In this document: one piece after another, positions 1-9,105 of the stretch
Position numbering within the stretch: position 1 is the stretch's first letter
Layout of the letters: the number at the start of each line of letters is the position of its first letter
NCBI RefSeq assembly: GCF_017744445.1
Contig: NZ_JAGIBH010000001.1
Coordinates: 446,178 to 510,177, forward strand
DNA length: 64,000 nucleotides
Direction: 5' to 3'
Source: Caulobacter sp.
GTDB taxonomy: Bacteria > Pseudomonadota > Alphaproteobacteria > Caulobacterales > Caulobacteraceae
Position numbers and translations under genes: made by a program
Notes under the pieces: model-generated
Told to the model about the DNA's origin: nothing
Databases searched by the model: none
Seen by the model: only the letters and a program-made list of their open reading frames with translations

Positions 1-447
1 GCGACCCTGGCCCTGGCCATGTGGACCGCCTACGCCGTCTGGAACGCCCGCCGGCTGGCCGCGACGCCCAAGTTCACCAGCCACGAGTGGTCGCTGCTGA
101 CGGGCCTGGCCACGGGGCTGCTGTCGTTGCTGCTGGTGGTCCCGGCGTTTCTGCTGGGCAGGAAGGTGCACGCGTCCGCCGACTGGACCTGGTTCTGGAC
201 GGTCAGTTTCGCGGTGGCGATCGGCGCCTCGGTGATCGGCAACGGCCTGTGGAATTCCGCCAGCCGGCTCTTGCCGCTCAGCCTGTCGGGCCAGCTGATC
301 GTGTTCGAGACCCTGTTCGCGCTGCTGTACGGTTTCCTGCATGAAGGCCGCTGGCCGCGCGGTCTGGAGACGGCGGCGATCGTGCTGATGCTGGTGGGCG
401 TGCTGTGGTCGGTGCGGCTGCATCGGCCGGCCGCCAGTCCGGCTTAG
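1..447 (+). CDS. DMT/EamA-type transporter, C-terminal part (5' end outside window)
   Basis: The reading frame is open from the first base of the window, so the start lies upstream and only about the last 148 residues are seen. The visible part has alternating hydrophobic stretches of about 20 residues separated by short basic loops, such as a helix around the LLSLLLVVPAFLLG block, and it ends in a basic tail. The pattern of an ETLFALLYGFL segment followed by a final helix and a short Arg/His tail resembles the last helices of drug/metabolite transporter (EamA) proteins of the inner membrane. The substrate cannot be told. The family call is an inference from topology and a few motifs. Confidence 0.65.
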   Translation, partial: ATLALAMWTAYAVWNARRLAATPKFTSHEWSLLTGLATGLLSLLLVVPAFLLGRKVHASADWTWFWTVSFAVAIGASVIGNGLWNSASRLLPLSLSGQLIVFETLFALLYGFLHEGRWPRGLETAAIVLMLVGVLWSVRLHRPAASPA

Positions 448-450
448 CTA

Positions 451-590
451 CCCCACCCCCGTTTCCCCGGCGAAAGCCGGGGCCCAGATCTCATGGCGCT
501 GGGGTGATTGGAAAAGCGCAGCGCCTCTAGAACCCGCCCCAGCGCTCCTCCATCTGGGCCCCGGCTTTCGCCGGGGAAGCGGGGGAGGAG
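451..590. repeat. Intergenic repeat family A, copy 1 (paired inverted halves)
   Basis: A unit built around CCCCGGCGAAAGCCGGGG followed by CCCAGAT lies at 464-488, and its reverse complement lies at 552-577. Each half is itself a hairpin, and the two halves could form a longer stem across about 60 bases. The same unit occurs near 4.8, 18.2 and 19.2 kb, always between genes. Confidence 0.85.
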
Positions 591-637
591 AGGCCCTCAA
601 AACTTTTTCTCAACATGACGCGAACCTGAACGGCGTG

Positions 638-652
638 GTTCAAATCAGGTTC
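638..652. promoter_or_regulatory. Candidate LexA (SOS) box of the alphaproteobacterial GTTC-N7-GTTC type
   Basis: GTTC at 638-641 and GTTC at 649-652 are separated by exactly seven bases. That spacing is the known LexA operator geometry in alphaproteobacteria. The site is 81 bases upstream of the glycine-zipper gene. An overlapping 7-bp inverted repeat (AACCTGA at 623-629, TCAGGTT at 645-651) is an alternative reading. Confidence 0.4.
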
Positions 653-733
653 AGGCAGACCCCCTTACAACAGACATCAACAGCGCCGCCCAGAATTGGT
701 TTGGGGGCGACGCATCTGGAAAAGGAGTTTGTC

Positions 734-1090
734 ATGAAGACCTTCACCAAGACTGCGATCGCCGCGACCGTCACCGCCGCGATGATCATCCCCGCCTCGT
801 CGGCCTTCGCCGCCAGCAAGACCGAACGCGCCATCCTGGGCGCGGTGATCGGCGGCGTGGCCGGCGCGGCTGTCGGCAACGGCAAGACCGAAGCGGTCGC
901 CATCGGCGCGGTCGCCGGCGCGGCCCTGGGCGCGACGACGGCCAAGAAGAAGGACTACCGCTACGGCTACCGTACGGCTCCGCGCTACGACAACCGCTAC
1001 TACAACCAGCGCGGTTATCAGAACAATCGCTATGCCTACGACCGTTACGGCAACCGCTATGACGCCCGCGACTACGGCTATCGCCGCTAG
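734..1090 (+). CDS. Exported glycine-zipper (2TM-like) protein with Tyr/Arg/Asn-rich tail
   Basis: This is a 118-residue protein. A Sec signal peptide of about 27 residues ends at an AFAAS-type cleavage site. It is followed by a glycine-zipper hairpin at about residues 35-65, with repeated GxxxG-like spacing (AVIGGVAGAAVGNG and AIGAVAGAALGA), and then a tail rich in Tyr, Arg and Asn (YGYR, RYDNRYYN). The ATG at 734 is chosen because AAAGGAG lies at a normal distance upstream and the signal peptide starts there; a longer upstream frame has no such support. Glycine-zipper envelope proteins are usually associated with the outer membrane. No enzymatic role is visible. A possible SOS box lies upstream and a hairpin terminator follows. 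Confidence 0.75.
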   Translation: MKTFTKTAIAATVTAAMIIPASSAFAASKTERAILGAVIGGVAGAAVGNGKTEAVAIGAVAGAALGATTAKKKDYRYGYRTAPRYDNRYYNQRGYQNNRYAYDRYGNRYDARDYGYRR

Positions 1091-1144
1091 TCACCCGCCT
1101 TTCGCCGCTAGAGTTTCCTGATCCCTCCCCTAGCGTGCAACACT

Positions 1145-1176
1145 GCGCCGTCCGGCAAAACCGGGCGGCGCTTTTT
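1145..1176 (+). terminator. Rho-independent terminator after the glycine-zipper gene
   Basis: An 11-bp stem (1145-1155 pairing with 1161-1171, with one G-T wobble) and a five-base loop are followed directly by a T run. Confidence 0.8.
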
Positions 1177-1262
1177 CGTGCCTCTACACCTAATCGACGT
1201 TCGGTTGACCTAGGCCGCTTTCGCGCGGGCGAAATCTGCTATAGCCCCCATCTAGAAGACGG

Positions 1263-1307
1263 ACGGTCTTTAACCCCTGGCGCTTGAAGCTGGGCTAAAC
1301 CGTCTTT
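1263..1307 (+). promoter_or_regulatory. Hairpin in the ptsP leader
   Basis: The sequence at 1263-1277 can pair with 1292-1303 (ACGGT pairs ACCGT, then a TTAnCCC/GGGnTAA stretch with a short bulge). CTTTC follows, about 25 bases before the ptsP start. It could be an attenuator or simply part of the leader. Confidence 0.3.
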
Positions 1308-1332
1308 CGGGTAGGGAGCACGCGCAGGCGAG

Positions 1333-3597
1333 ATGGCTGCATCCGGCATGGCCGTTCGAGGACCCCGCAGCCTGCTTCGGCAGATTCGCGAGGCGATGGC
1401 CGGGGGCGGTCCCGCCCAGGCCAAGCTCGACATGGTCGTGCGCACCATCGCCATCTCGATGGTGGCGGAGGTCTGCTCGATCTATCTGCGCCGCGCGTCC
1501 GGCGATCTCGAACTGTTCGCCACCGAAGGTCTGGCCCGCGAGGCCGTCCACGTCACGCGGCTGAAGCCGGGCGAGGGCCTGGTCGGCGAGACCATGCGCC
1601 TGGGCCGGCCGTTGAACCTGTCGGACGCCGCCAGCCATCCGCAGTTCTCGTACCGCCCGGAAACCGGCGAAGATCCCTACCACGCCTTCCTGGCCGTGCC
1701 GCTGCTGCGCGGCGGTCGGGCCATCGGCGTGCTGGTCGTCCAGAACCGCACCGAGCGGGTCTATGACGAGGAGGAGGTCGAGGACCTCCAGATCATCGCC
1801 ATGGTGCTGGCCGAGATGGTCAGCTCCAGCGAGCTGCTCGGCGCCGACGAGCTCAAGGACGTCGAGCTGGCCCCCCACAAGCCCGAGCGGCTGAAGGGCT
1901 CGCGCTTCGCCGAAGGCCTGGCTTACGGCGTGGCCGTGCTGCACGAGCAGCCGGTGGTTCCCGAGACCCTGCTGTCGGACGACGCCCTGGCCGAGGAAGC
2001 GCGGCTGACCTACGCCATCGAGCAGCTGCAGACCCAGATCGACGAGATGCTGGAGGGCCAGCATGGCCTGGTCGGCGCCTCGTACGAGGTGCTGGAGACC
2101 TATCGCCTGTTCGCCCACGACCGGGGCTGGAACCGGTCTTTGCAGGAAGCCGTGCGCTCGGGCCTGACCGCCGAGGCCGCCGTCGAACGTGTCCGCTCCG
2201 AGCACCGCGCCCGTCTGGGCCAAGCCCGCGATCCTTATCTGCGCGAGCGGCTGCACGACCTGGAAGACCTGAACGACCGCCTGCTGCGCCACCTGTCGGG
2301 CGACGTCCACGCCGTGCGCGTGCTGCCCGACGACGCCATCTTGATCGCCCGGAACCTGGGGCCGGCCGACCTCTTGGAATACGACCGTACCAAGCTGAAG
2401 GGCATCCTGCTCGAGGAAGGCTCGGCCGCCAGCCACGCCGGCATCGTGGCCCGCGCCCTGGACATCCCGTGCGTCGGCCGCCTGGCCGGCCTGCGCGACC
2501 GGGTCAGCGAGGGCGACCCCGTGGTCGTCGACGCCGAGACGCAAGAGGCCTGGCTGCGTCCGCGTCCGGACGTCGTGAAGGCGCTGAAGGTCCGGATGGA
2601 GGTCCGCGCCCAGCGCAAGGCCGAGTTCGCCCGTCTGCGCGACACTCCGCCGATCACCAAGGACGGGGCCAAGATCACCCTCCTGATGAACGCTGGCCTG
2701 GCCGTCGACCTGGACATCCTGGCCGAGACCGGGGCCGAGGGCATCGGCCTGTTCCGCACAGAGTTCCAGTTCATGGTCGCCGAGGAGCTGCCGCGCCTGG
2801 AGGCCCAGACGGCGCTGTACGAAAAGGTGCTGGAGGCCGCCGACGGCATGCCGGTGACCTTCCGCACGCTCGACCTGGGCGGCGACAAGCTGCTGCCGTA
2901 CATGGAGCTGGAGCGCGAGGACAATCCGGCCCTGGGCTGGCGCGCCGTGCGCATGGGCCTGGACCGTCCGGCCCTGCTGCGGATGCAGATCCGCGCCCTG
3001 GTCAAGGCCGCCAACGGCCGGCCGCTGCGGATCATGTTCCCGCTGGTGGCCAATGTGGACGAGTTCCGCGCCGCTCGGTCCTTCGTGGATCAGGAGGTCG
3101 CCTGGGCGCTGAAGCGCGGTCGTCCCGCGCCGGCGCGCCTGGACGTCGGGGCGATGGTCGAGGCCCCGTCGCTGCTGTGGCATCTCGACGCACTGCTGCC
3201 GATGACCGACTTCGTTTCGGTCGGCACCAACGACCTGATGCAGTACCTGTTCGCCGCCGACCGGGGTAATCCGCGCGTCTCCGACCGCTATGATCCGTTG
3301 TCGCCGGCCGCCCTGCGCGCGCTGAAGACCATCCAGCAGGCCTGCGCCGACACCGGCACGCCAGTGTCCGTATGCGGTGAAATGGCCGGCCGTCCGCTGG
3401 AGGCCTTCGCCCTGGTCGCCCTGGGATTTGAAGGGCTTAGCATGCCGCCGGCCGGCATCGGCCCGGTCAAGCAGATGGTCCTGTCGTGCGATCGCGAAGC
3501 CGCGCGCCGCAATGTCGAGGCCCTTCTGAAGGGGACCAGCGGATCCTTGCGCGGCGAGATCGAAACCTTGGCCCGGAAGCTTTACGTCGCCGTTTAG
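1333..3597 (+). CDS. ptsP: Phosphoenolpyruvate-protein phosphotransferase PtsP (nitrogen PTS enzyme I)
   Basis: This 754-residue cytoplasmic protein has an N-terminal GAF sensor domain (about residues 20-170) followed by the full enzyme I module. The phosphorylated histidine is in GSAASHAGIVARAL (His368). The PEP-binding barrel has GIGLFRTEFQFM and the catalytic Cys near residue 681 in VCGEMAG. PtsP takes phosphate from PEP and passes it to NPr, which feeds the regulatory nitrogen PTS; the GAF domain of homologues senses glutamine. Domain order and length fit PtsP rather than the sugar enzyme I. The gene stands alone here, with its own leader, and is followed by a short hairpin near 3604-3622. 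Confidence 0.96.
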   Translation: MAASGMAVRGPRSLLRQIREAMAGGGPAQAKLDMVVRTIAISMVAEVCSIYLRRASGDLELFATEGLAREAVHVTRLKPGEGLVGETMRLGRPLNLSDAASHPQFSYRPETGEDPYHAFLAVPLLRGGRAIGVLVVQNRTERVYDEEEVEDLQIIAMVLAEMVSSSELLGADELKDVELAPHKPERLKGSRFAEGLAYGVAVLHEQPVVPETLLSDDALAEEARLTYAIEQLQTQIDEMLEGQHGLVGASYEVLETYRLFAHDRGWNRSLQEAVRSGLTAEAAVERVRSEHRARLGQARDPYLRERLHDLEDLNDRLLRHLSGDVHAVRVLPDDAILIARNLGPADLLEYDRTKLKGILLEEGSAASHAGIVARALDIPCVGRLAGLRDRVSEGDPVVVDAETQEAWLRPRPDVVKALKVRMEVRAQRKAEFARLRDTPPITKDGAKITLLMNAGLAVDLDILAETGAEGIGLFRTEFQFMVAEELPRLEAQTALYEKVLEAADGMPVTFRTLDLGGDKLLPYMELEREDNPALGWRAVRMGLDRPALLRMQIRALVKAANGRPLRIMFPLVANVDEFRAARSFVDQEVAWALKRGRPAPARLDVGAMVEAPSLLWHLDALLPMTDFVSVGTNDLMQYLFAADRGNPRVSDRYDPLSPAALRALKTIQQACADTGTPVSVCGEMAGRPLEAFALVALGFEGLSMPPAGIGPVKQMVLSCDREAARRNVEALLKGTSGSLRGEIETLARKLYVAV

Positions 3598-3758
3598 AAG
3601 AAAAGCTTGGCCATTAACCAAGCGCTGCCGTTTAGTCCATTGAATCCGGCTACTTAGTTTGTTATCCCAAACACTTGTTAAGAACTCCGTGCGATACGGA
3701 GTGGGGGAGTGCGCCGCGCTTCGCGCGGGGCGCGGTTTTGGGGGCGTATAGTCAAGTC

Positions 3759-4817
3759 ATGCCGCTGGATACGGGCAACGTGAGACGTCTGCATCTCGTC
3801 GCCGACGCCGATACGGATGATACGCCGATCGCCGTCCATCACCCGTCCATCGATGAGGGCGCCGACATCGGCATGGCCCTGAAGGCGGCGCGCGAGTTCC
3901 GCGGCCTCAACACCCAGGACGTGGCCGACGCCACCCGCATCCGCCAGAGCTATATCGAGGCGCTGGAGGATATGCGCTTCGACGACCTGCCCTCGCGCCC
4001 GTTCACCATCGGCTATGTCCGCGCCTATGCCGGCCTGCTGGGCCTGGATGCCGAGGCCGCCGTGGCCCGCTTCAAGAACGATGCGCCCGACAACGACGCC
4101 GCCGAGCTGCGCGCGCCGGTCGGCGTTCGCCGTGAGCGTGACCCGCGCCTGGCCCTGATCTTCGCCGGCGGCCTGCTGGTGGTCGGCGCCATCCTGCTGT
4201 GGAACGTGGCCCAGCGCGCCATCACCAAGGAAGAACCGCCGGCCCAGGTGGCCCCCGCCGCCGCCTCCACCCAGGTCCAGGCTCACGCCAGCAACAACCA
4301 GGTCGCCCTGGGCGCGCCGCTGCCGGCCCCGGTCGAGAGCACCACGCCCGAGCCCTACAAGACCCCCGGCCTGGACGACGCCGCCGCCAACGGCGGTTCG
4401 GTCGACGCCGCCAAGGCCGCCGCCAAGGCTCGCGCCGAAGCGGAAGCCAAGGCTGGCGTCGTGGATCCGGCCAACCAGTTCGTGGTCGGCTCGCAGTTCA
4501 AGCCCAAGGGCCAGATGCTGGGCGCTTCGCCGGCTGAAGCCTCGGGCGTCCTGATCCAGGCCCGCAAGGCCGGCGCCCTGACCGTGCGCCGCGCCGACGG
4601 CACCATTCACATGACCCGCTGGCTCTCGACCGGCGACGCCTACCGCGCGCCCAACACCCCGGGCCTGATCCTGGACGTGGTCGAGCCCAGCCTGTTCGAC
4701 GTCTATTTCAACGGGCGTCTGACGGGGCGTCTGACGTCGAACCAGACGGCGGTGAGCAAGCTGGTCCCGGCGGCGCCTGCTCCGGTGGCGGCTCCGACGG
4801 CGCCTAAGCTTCAATAA
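3759..4817 (+). CDS. RodZ-like helix-turn-helix membrane protein (DUF4115)
   Basis: The protein has 352 residues from the ATG at 3759. A longer frame from TTG 3675 lacks domain content and is rejected. An XRE-type HTH of the HTH_25 kind lies at about residues 40-110 (IGMALKAAREFRGLNTQDVA followed by the RPFTIGYVRAYA segment). One transmembrane helix lies around LALIFAGGLLVVGAILLW. A long Ala/Pro-rich linker leads to a C-terminal DUF4115 beta domain. This is the architecture of RodZ, which links the MreB cytoskeleton to the membrane and affects cell shape. In alphaproteobacteria such proteins often lie next to ispG, as here. The exact cell-shape role is inferred. Confidence 0.8.
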   Translation: MPLDTGNVRRLHLVADADTDDTPIAVHHPSIDEGADIGMALKAAREFRGLNTQDVADATRIRQSYIEALEDMRFDDLPSRPFTIGYVRAYAGLLGLDAEAAVARFKNDAPDNDAAELRAPVGVRRERDPRLALIFAGGLLVVGAILLWNVAQRAITKEEPPAQVAPAAASTQVQAHASNNQVALGAPLPAPVESTTPEPYKTPGLDDAAANGGSVDAAKAAAKARAEAEAKAGVVDPANQFVVGSQFKPKGQMLGASPAEASGVLIQARKAGALTVRRADGTIHMTRWLSTGDAYRAPNTPGLILDVVEPSLFDVYFNGRLTGRLTSNQTAVSKLVPAAPAPVAAPTAPKLQ

Positions 4818-4824
4818 TAAATCC

Positions 4825-4957
4825 GATCTCCCCGGCGAAAGCCGGGGCCCAGATCGAGCCCACAAGCATCGCTGATGACGGCGCCGCTCCCAGGCGCGCC
4901 CACCCAAACCTCTTCGGATGTATCTGGGCCCCGGCTTTCGCCGGGGAAACGGAGGAG
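4825..4957. repeat. Intergenic repeat family A, copy 2
   Basis: Unit CCCCGGCGAAAGCCGGGG lies around 4830-4847 and its reverse complement around 4928-4947, filling most of the gap between the RodZ-like gene and ispG. Confidence 0.85.
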
Positions 4958-5022
4958 AGGAAATCGAAGGCGGGGCAGGGGAAACCCTTCAGTTCCGCCC
5001 CAACACCCTCTAAATTACCCCC

Positions 5023-6162
5023 ATGGCCGCAGACCACACGCACGTCCGTCCCTGGCGCATGATCACGCGCCGGCAATCGCGCAAGATCCGCGTCGGCAAT
5101 GTCGAGGTGGGCGGCGATGCGCCGATCACCGTCCAGTCGATGACCAACACCCTGACCAGCGACGCCAATGCGACGCTGAATCAGATCCGTCAGCTGGAAG
5201 AGGCCGGGGCCGATATCGTCCGGGTCAGCTGCCCCGACGTCGAAAGTACGGCCGCGTTCAAGACCATCGCCCGCGAGGCCAAGGTCCCGCTCGTGGCCGA
5301 CATCCACTTCCACTACAAGCGCGGCATCGAGGCGGCCCAGGCCGGCGCGGCCTGCCTGCGGATCAATCCGGGCAATATCGGTTCGCCTGACCGCGTGCGC
5401 GACGTCATCCAGGCCGCCCGCGACCACGGCTGCTCGATGCGCATCGGCGTCAATGCCGGCTCGCTGGAGCGCGAACTGCTGGAGAAGTACGGCGAGCCGT
5501 GCCCCGACGCGATGGTCGAGAGCGCGCTGAACCACGCCCGCATCCTGCAGGACCACGACTTCCACGAGTTCAAGATCTCGGTGAAGGCGTCCGACCCGTT
5601 CATGACCGTGGCGGCCTACTACCAGCTGGCCGAGGCCATCGACTGCCCGCTGCACCTGGGCGTCACCGAGGCGGGCGCTACGCGCACCGGCACGGTGAAG
5701 AGCTCGATCGGCATCGGCTCGATGCTGTGGGCCGGCATCGGCGACACCATCCGCGTCTCGCTGGCCGCCGATCCTGTCGAAGAGATCAAGGTCGGCTTCG
5801 ACATCCTCAAGTCGCTGGGCCTGCGCCACCGGGGCGTCAACATCATCGCCTGCCCGTCGTGCGCGCGGCAGGGCTTCAACGTCATCAAGACGGTCGAGAC
5901 CCTCGAACAGCGCCTGGCCCACATCGCCACGCCGATGTCGCTGTCGATCATCGGCTGCGTGGTCAACGGCCCGGGCGAGGCCCTGATGACCGACATCGGC
6001 TTCACCGGCGGCGGCGCTGGCGCGGGCATGGTCTATATGGCCGGCAAGCCCGACCACAAGCAGTCCAACGACGGCATGATCGACCACATCGTCGAGCTGG
6101 TCGAAAAGAAGGCCGCCGAGCTGAAGGCGGCCGAGGACGCCAAGGCGCTGGCGGCGGAGTAG
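5023..6162 (+). CDS. ispG: 4-hydroxy-3-methylbut-2-enyl diphosphate synthase IspG (GcpE)
   Basis: This is a 379-residue enzyme of the MEP isoprenoid pathway, converting MEcPP to HMBPP with a 4Fe-4S cluster. The N-terminal TIM barrel carries the family motifs QSMTNT and [11 protein letters not shown]. The cluster ligands are visible as Cys277 and Cys280 (ACPSCAR) and Cys312 ([12 protein letters not shown]), with the conserved Glu of NGPGE. The length matches the bacterial two-domain form. The Ala/Glu/Lys-rich C-terminus is a variable tail. The gene follows the RodZ-like gene across a family A repeat, so the two may not share one transcript. Confidence 0.97.
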   Translation: MAADHTHVRPWRMITRRQSRKIRVGNVEVGGDAPITVQSMTNTLTSDANATLNQIRQLEEAGADIVRVSCPDVESTAAFKTIAREAKVPLVADIHFHYKRGIEAAQAGAACLRINPGNIGSPDRVRDVIQAARDHGCSMRIGVNAGSLERELLEKYGEPCPDAMVESALNHARILQDHDFHEFKISVKASDPFMTVAAYYQLAEAIDCPLHLGVTEAGATRTGTVKSSIGIGSMLWAGIGDTIRVSLAADPVEEIKVGFDILKSLGLRHRGVNIIACPSCARQGFNVIKTVETLEQRLAHIATPMSLSIIGCVVNGPGEALMTDIGFTGGGAGAGMVYMAGKPDHKQSNDGMIDHIVELVEKKAAELKAAEDAKALAAE

Positions 6163-6190
6163 GGCGCCACACCGCTCCAAGCCAGGCCCG

Positions 6191-6322
6191 AAACAACCCT
6201 GTCTTCCTAGGCCTTGTGCCTAGGACCCAGCGTTCAGCTGCTGCTGTGTTGGCGGCGCTTTCTCGAACAGTTCCGCGCCCGGTCTCGCCATGGGTCCTAG
6301 GCACAAGGCCTAGGAAGGCGAA
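6191..6322. repeat. Intergenic repeat family B, copy 1
   Basis: CCTAGGCCTTGTGCCTAGG at 6206-6224 is a 7-bp-stem hairpin. Its reverse complement occurs at about 6296-6314, so the element is a pair of inverted hairpins about 90 bases apart. A second copy lies at 30.42-30.57 kb. Confidence 0.85.
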
Positions 6323-6352
6323 CTTTTGGGATGAAGGGGATACTGGGGACCG

Positions 6353-6766
6353 CTACCCCTCCGCCATCACCCGCACCAGGTCCACCAGCTGCCGCCGCAC
6401 GCGGCTGGGCCCGATGCGCGGGAACAACTCCGCCAATTGCAGCCCCTCGGCTGTGTGCAGGAAGGTCTGCACCGTGCGGTCGGCCTCGCAAGCCTCGCCG
6501 TCCGCGCCGGCCGGATCGGGCAGGCCGTCGAAGAAGAAGCCGATGTCGGTCTTCAGCAGGCTGGCGATCTGGTAGAGCTTTGATGCGCTGATCCGGTTCT
6601 CGCCGCGCTCGTATTTCTGCACCTGCTGGAAGGTGATGTGCAGGCTGTCGGCCAGCTGGTCCTGGGTGACGCCCAGCACCTTGCGGCGCATCCGCACCCG
6701 CGTGCCGACATGCGCGTCGATCGAACTCGGGCGGCGGCTTTCTGTGTTGGCGGTGTCGTAGGGCAT
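6353..6766 (-). CDS. XRE-family helix-turn-helix regulator
   Basis: The protein has 137 residues from the ATG at 6766, which has GGAGA eight bases upstream; a longer frame to 6814 lacks a better ribosome site. A classical HTH_3 domain covers residues 17-75 (VGTRVRMRRKVLGVTQDQLA, then the recognition helix around FQQVQKYERGENRIS). A short C-terminal segment ends in LVRVMAEG. The layout matches the SinR/PraR-like regulators widespread in Caulobacter. Its target is unknown. The neighbour on the same strand is the halogenase operon upstream, separated by 115 bases, but no regulatory link is shown. Confidence 0.85.
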   Translation of the reverse strand: MPYDTANTESRRPSSIDAHVGTRVRMRRKVLGVTQDQLADSLHITFQQVQKYERGENRISASKLYQIASLLKTDIGFFFDGLPDPAGADGEACEADRTVQTFLHTAEGLQLAELFPRIGPSRVRRQLVDLVRVMAEG

Positions 6767-6881
6767 GTCCGTCTCTCCGTACCCGTCGGAAAGAACGCCA
6801 ATGCTGCGGTGCAACTAGGGCGGCTCTGTAACAGCTATGTATCAAGCCGTGCGGGAGTTCACGCCTTCGGTAGCAAAGCCG

Positions 6882-8444
6882 CTACACAGCTGCCGCCACC
6901 TTCGGCCGGCGGTGCTCCGGCGGGGGAGGCGGCGGCGGCGCGGGGCAGTGGTGGGTCAGGAACTCGCCGTGGCCGGGCAGGGTCGCGACCTGGGCCTTCA
7001 CGATCGGGGCCGAGCGGTCCAGGGTCTGGCGGATCACCTCATAGGGCGTGGTGTCGACCAGCTGCTGGTAGCGCTTGGGCCGGATGCCCATGCCCTCCAT
7101 CACCGACTGCCAGGACGGGGCGCGGAACATGTCGTCGACGCCGTCGCGCAGCGCGCCCGTCTCGCGGAAGAGCTCGATGCGCTCCTTCAGGCTCTGCGGC
7201 GGTTCGACCTTCTGGTACTCGCGCCAGAACGGCGTGTCGTCGCGCTGGGTGGTCTGGTAGTGCAGCACGATGAAGTCGCGGATCTCCTCATAGTCCGCGG
7301 CCATGCGGCGGTTGTATTCGGCCTGCAGCGACGGGGCGAGGCTCCGGTCGGGGAAGAACCGCAGCAGATAGTCCATGCCGCGATAGATCAGGTGCAGAGC
7401 CGTCGACTCCAGCGGCTCGATGAAGCCGCCCGCCAGGCCGATCGCGACGCAGTTCTTGTTCCACAGCTTGCTGCGCATGCCGGTCTTGAACGGCACCAGC
7501 CAGGTGTCGGTGATCGGCTCGCCTTCCACCTGGCTCAGCAGCACGTGCCGGGCCTCGTCGTCGCTGATGTACTTGGAGCAGAACACATAGCCGTTGCCGG
7601 CCCGGTGTTGCAGCGGGATACGCCAGCGCCAGCCGAAGTCCTGGGCGGCGGCCAGGGTGTAGGGATGCGGCTCGCGGATGTTGTCGGTCTGCACCGTGAT
7701 GGCGCGGTCGTTCAGCAGCACGTCGGACCAGTCCAGGAATGGCGTGTCCATCGCCTTGCCGTTCAGGATCGAGCGGAAGCCCGAGCAGTCGATGAAGAGC
7801 TCGCCGGCGGCCTCGTAGCCGCTTTGCAGGATCACCTTCTCGATCGCGCCGTCATTGCGGGTGACGACCTGGTCGACAATGCCCTCGACGCGCTTGACGC
7901 CGCGCGCCTCGGAGAACTTGCGCAGGTACTTGGCCACCAGGTTGGCGTCGATGTGCAGGGCATAGCGCGAGGCCGCCAGCATGGTGTCCTGCAAGGCGCC
8001 CGGCGGCATGAACTTCCACTGGTCGGCCATCACCGTGGCCGGGGCGAAGTCCTGCAATTCCGAGGGATGGCCGTTGGCCTTGGCGCGCAGCCAGCACTGG
8101 TAGAACTCGTGCGACCCGATCGGCCCGCCGATCTGGCCGAAGGGGTGGTAATAGACCTCGTCCTTCTTGCGCCAGTTCTCGAAGCGGATGGCCAGCTTGA
8201 AGGCCGCCTGCGTCTCCTGGATGAACTCGCGCTCGTCCAGGCCCAGGCTGGCGATCAGTTGCAGGAAGGGCGGGATGGTCGACTCGCCCACGCCCACCGT
8301 GCCGATCTGCTCGCTCTCGATCAGCTCGATCGCGCACTCACTGCCCTTGAAGAAGTGGCTGAGCATGGCCGCGCAGATCCAGCCGGCCGAGCCGCCGCCG
8401 ACGATGACGATCTTGCGGATGGCGTTGGGGTTGGTGTCGCTCAT
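6882..8444 (-). CDS. Flavin-dependent tryptophan halogenase family protein
   Basis: This 520-residue FADH2-dependent halogenase-type monooxygenase has the FAD-binding motif GGGSAGW at residues 16-22 and the flavin-loop motif GVGESTIPP at 51-59. The catalytic lysine is Lys83 in QAAFKLAIRFENW. A WxWxIP-type signature (FGWRWRIP) lies near residue 275. An unusual run of prolines precedes the basic C-terminus. It lies 30 bases downstream of a flavin reductase gene, which would supply FADH2, so the two form a two-component system. In Caulobacter relatives such halogenases often belong to sugar or TonB-receptor loci and their true substrates are unknown; substrate and halide are not predictable here. 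Confidence 0.92.
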   Translation of the reverse strand: MSDTNPNAIRKIVIVGGGSAGWICAAMLSHFFKGSECAIELIESEQIGTVGVGESTIPPFLQLIASLGLDEREFIQETQAAFKLAIRFENWRKKDEVYYHPFGQIGGPIGSHEFYQCWLRAKANGHPSELQDFAPATVMADQWKFMPPGALQDTMLAASRYALHIDANLVAKYLRKFSEARGVKRVEGIVDQVVTRNDGAIEKVILQSGYEAAGELFIDCSGFRSILNGKAMDTPFLDWSDVLLNDRAITVQTDNIREPHPYTLAAAQDFGWRWRIPLQHRAGNGYVFCSKYISDDEARHVLLSQVEGEPITDTWLVPFKTGMRSKLWNKNCVAIGLAGGFIEPLESTALHLIYRGMDYLLRFFPDRSLAPSLQAEYNRRMAADYEEIRDFIVLHYQTTQRDDTPFWREYQKVEPPQSLKERIELFRETGALRDGVDDMFRAPSWQSVMEGMGIRPKRYQQLVDTTPYEVIRQTLDRSAPIVKAQVATLPGHGEFLTHHCPAPPPPPPPEHRRPKVAAAV

Positions 8445-8474
8445 TGTTACTCCCTGCGTACTTTTGTTTTTTGG

Positions 8475-8981
8475 CTAGTCGACCGCGATCAGCGCGCGGT
8501 TCCAGGCGATCAGCGGCGCGGCCGGGTCCAGGCGATGGTCGCTGGCCGTGACGATGAAGATCGAGTGGGTCTGGGCCTCGACGATCTCGTCGATCGTGCA
8601 GGCGGCCTGGGCCAGGCCTCGGCGGTAGGTCGGTGGCGCCTCGGCGCCGAGGTCCCAGCGGCTGGGGCAGAAGCGCTCGTGCGCCTGAACCGGGCCGCCG
8701 AAGCGCACCGCCTCGTCCTTGTCGGCCGCGCCCAGCAAGGCGATCGACAGGGCCGGGCGGCGCAGGAAGATGTCGTGGCAGCCGGCCTCCTTGCGCACGC
8801 AGAACAGGAAGCGGGGCGGGTCGACCGACAGCCCGGTGATCGAGCTGACCAGCAGGCCTCGAGGCGTGTCGCCATCCCAGCACGAGACGATGGCGACGCC
8901 GCTGGCCAGGTGCGCCAGCAGGTCCTTGAAATCCGAAGGCGCGGGTGGCGCGAAGGCTAGGCGCGATTTGGCCGGCGTCAC
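8475..8981 (-). CDS. Flavin reductase-like, FMN-binding protein (halogenase partner)
   Basis: This is a 168-residue single-domain protein of the flavin reductase (FMN-binding split-barrel) family. Motifs include the LASGVAIVSC strand and the LLVSSITGLSVDPPRFLFCV segment, which is typical of NAD(P)H:flavin reductases that serve monooxygenases. It is the first gene of a two-gene operon with the halogenase (30-base gap, same strand). The expected role is delivery of reduced flavin to the halogenase. A 12-bp perfect palindrome lies about 125 bases upstream. Confidence 0.85.
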   Translation of the reverse strand: MTPAKSRLAFAPPAPSDFKDLLAHLASGVAIVSCWDGDTPRGLLVSSITGLSVDPPRFLFCVRKEAGCHDIFLRRPALSIALLGAADKDEAVRFGGPVQAHERFCPSRWDLGAEAPPTYRRGLAQAACTIDEIVEAQTHSIFIVTASDHRLDPAAPLIAWNRALIAVD

Positions 8982-9105
8982 GGCTTTCCCCCTGGTGTCC
9001 GCGCCGCCTTGTGGCGGTCGCGTTTCATCCCTGGGTTCGACGCTAACAGCCTGAAAATTCAGGTGGCAAGCCGATTTTGTCCAACGTTGTCATTTTAGAT
9101 TTCGC

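Noticed and set aside
3604..3622. Hairpin after ptsP as a terminator
   Set aside because: The stem is short and not followed by a T run, so it was not called as a terminator.
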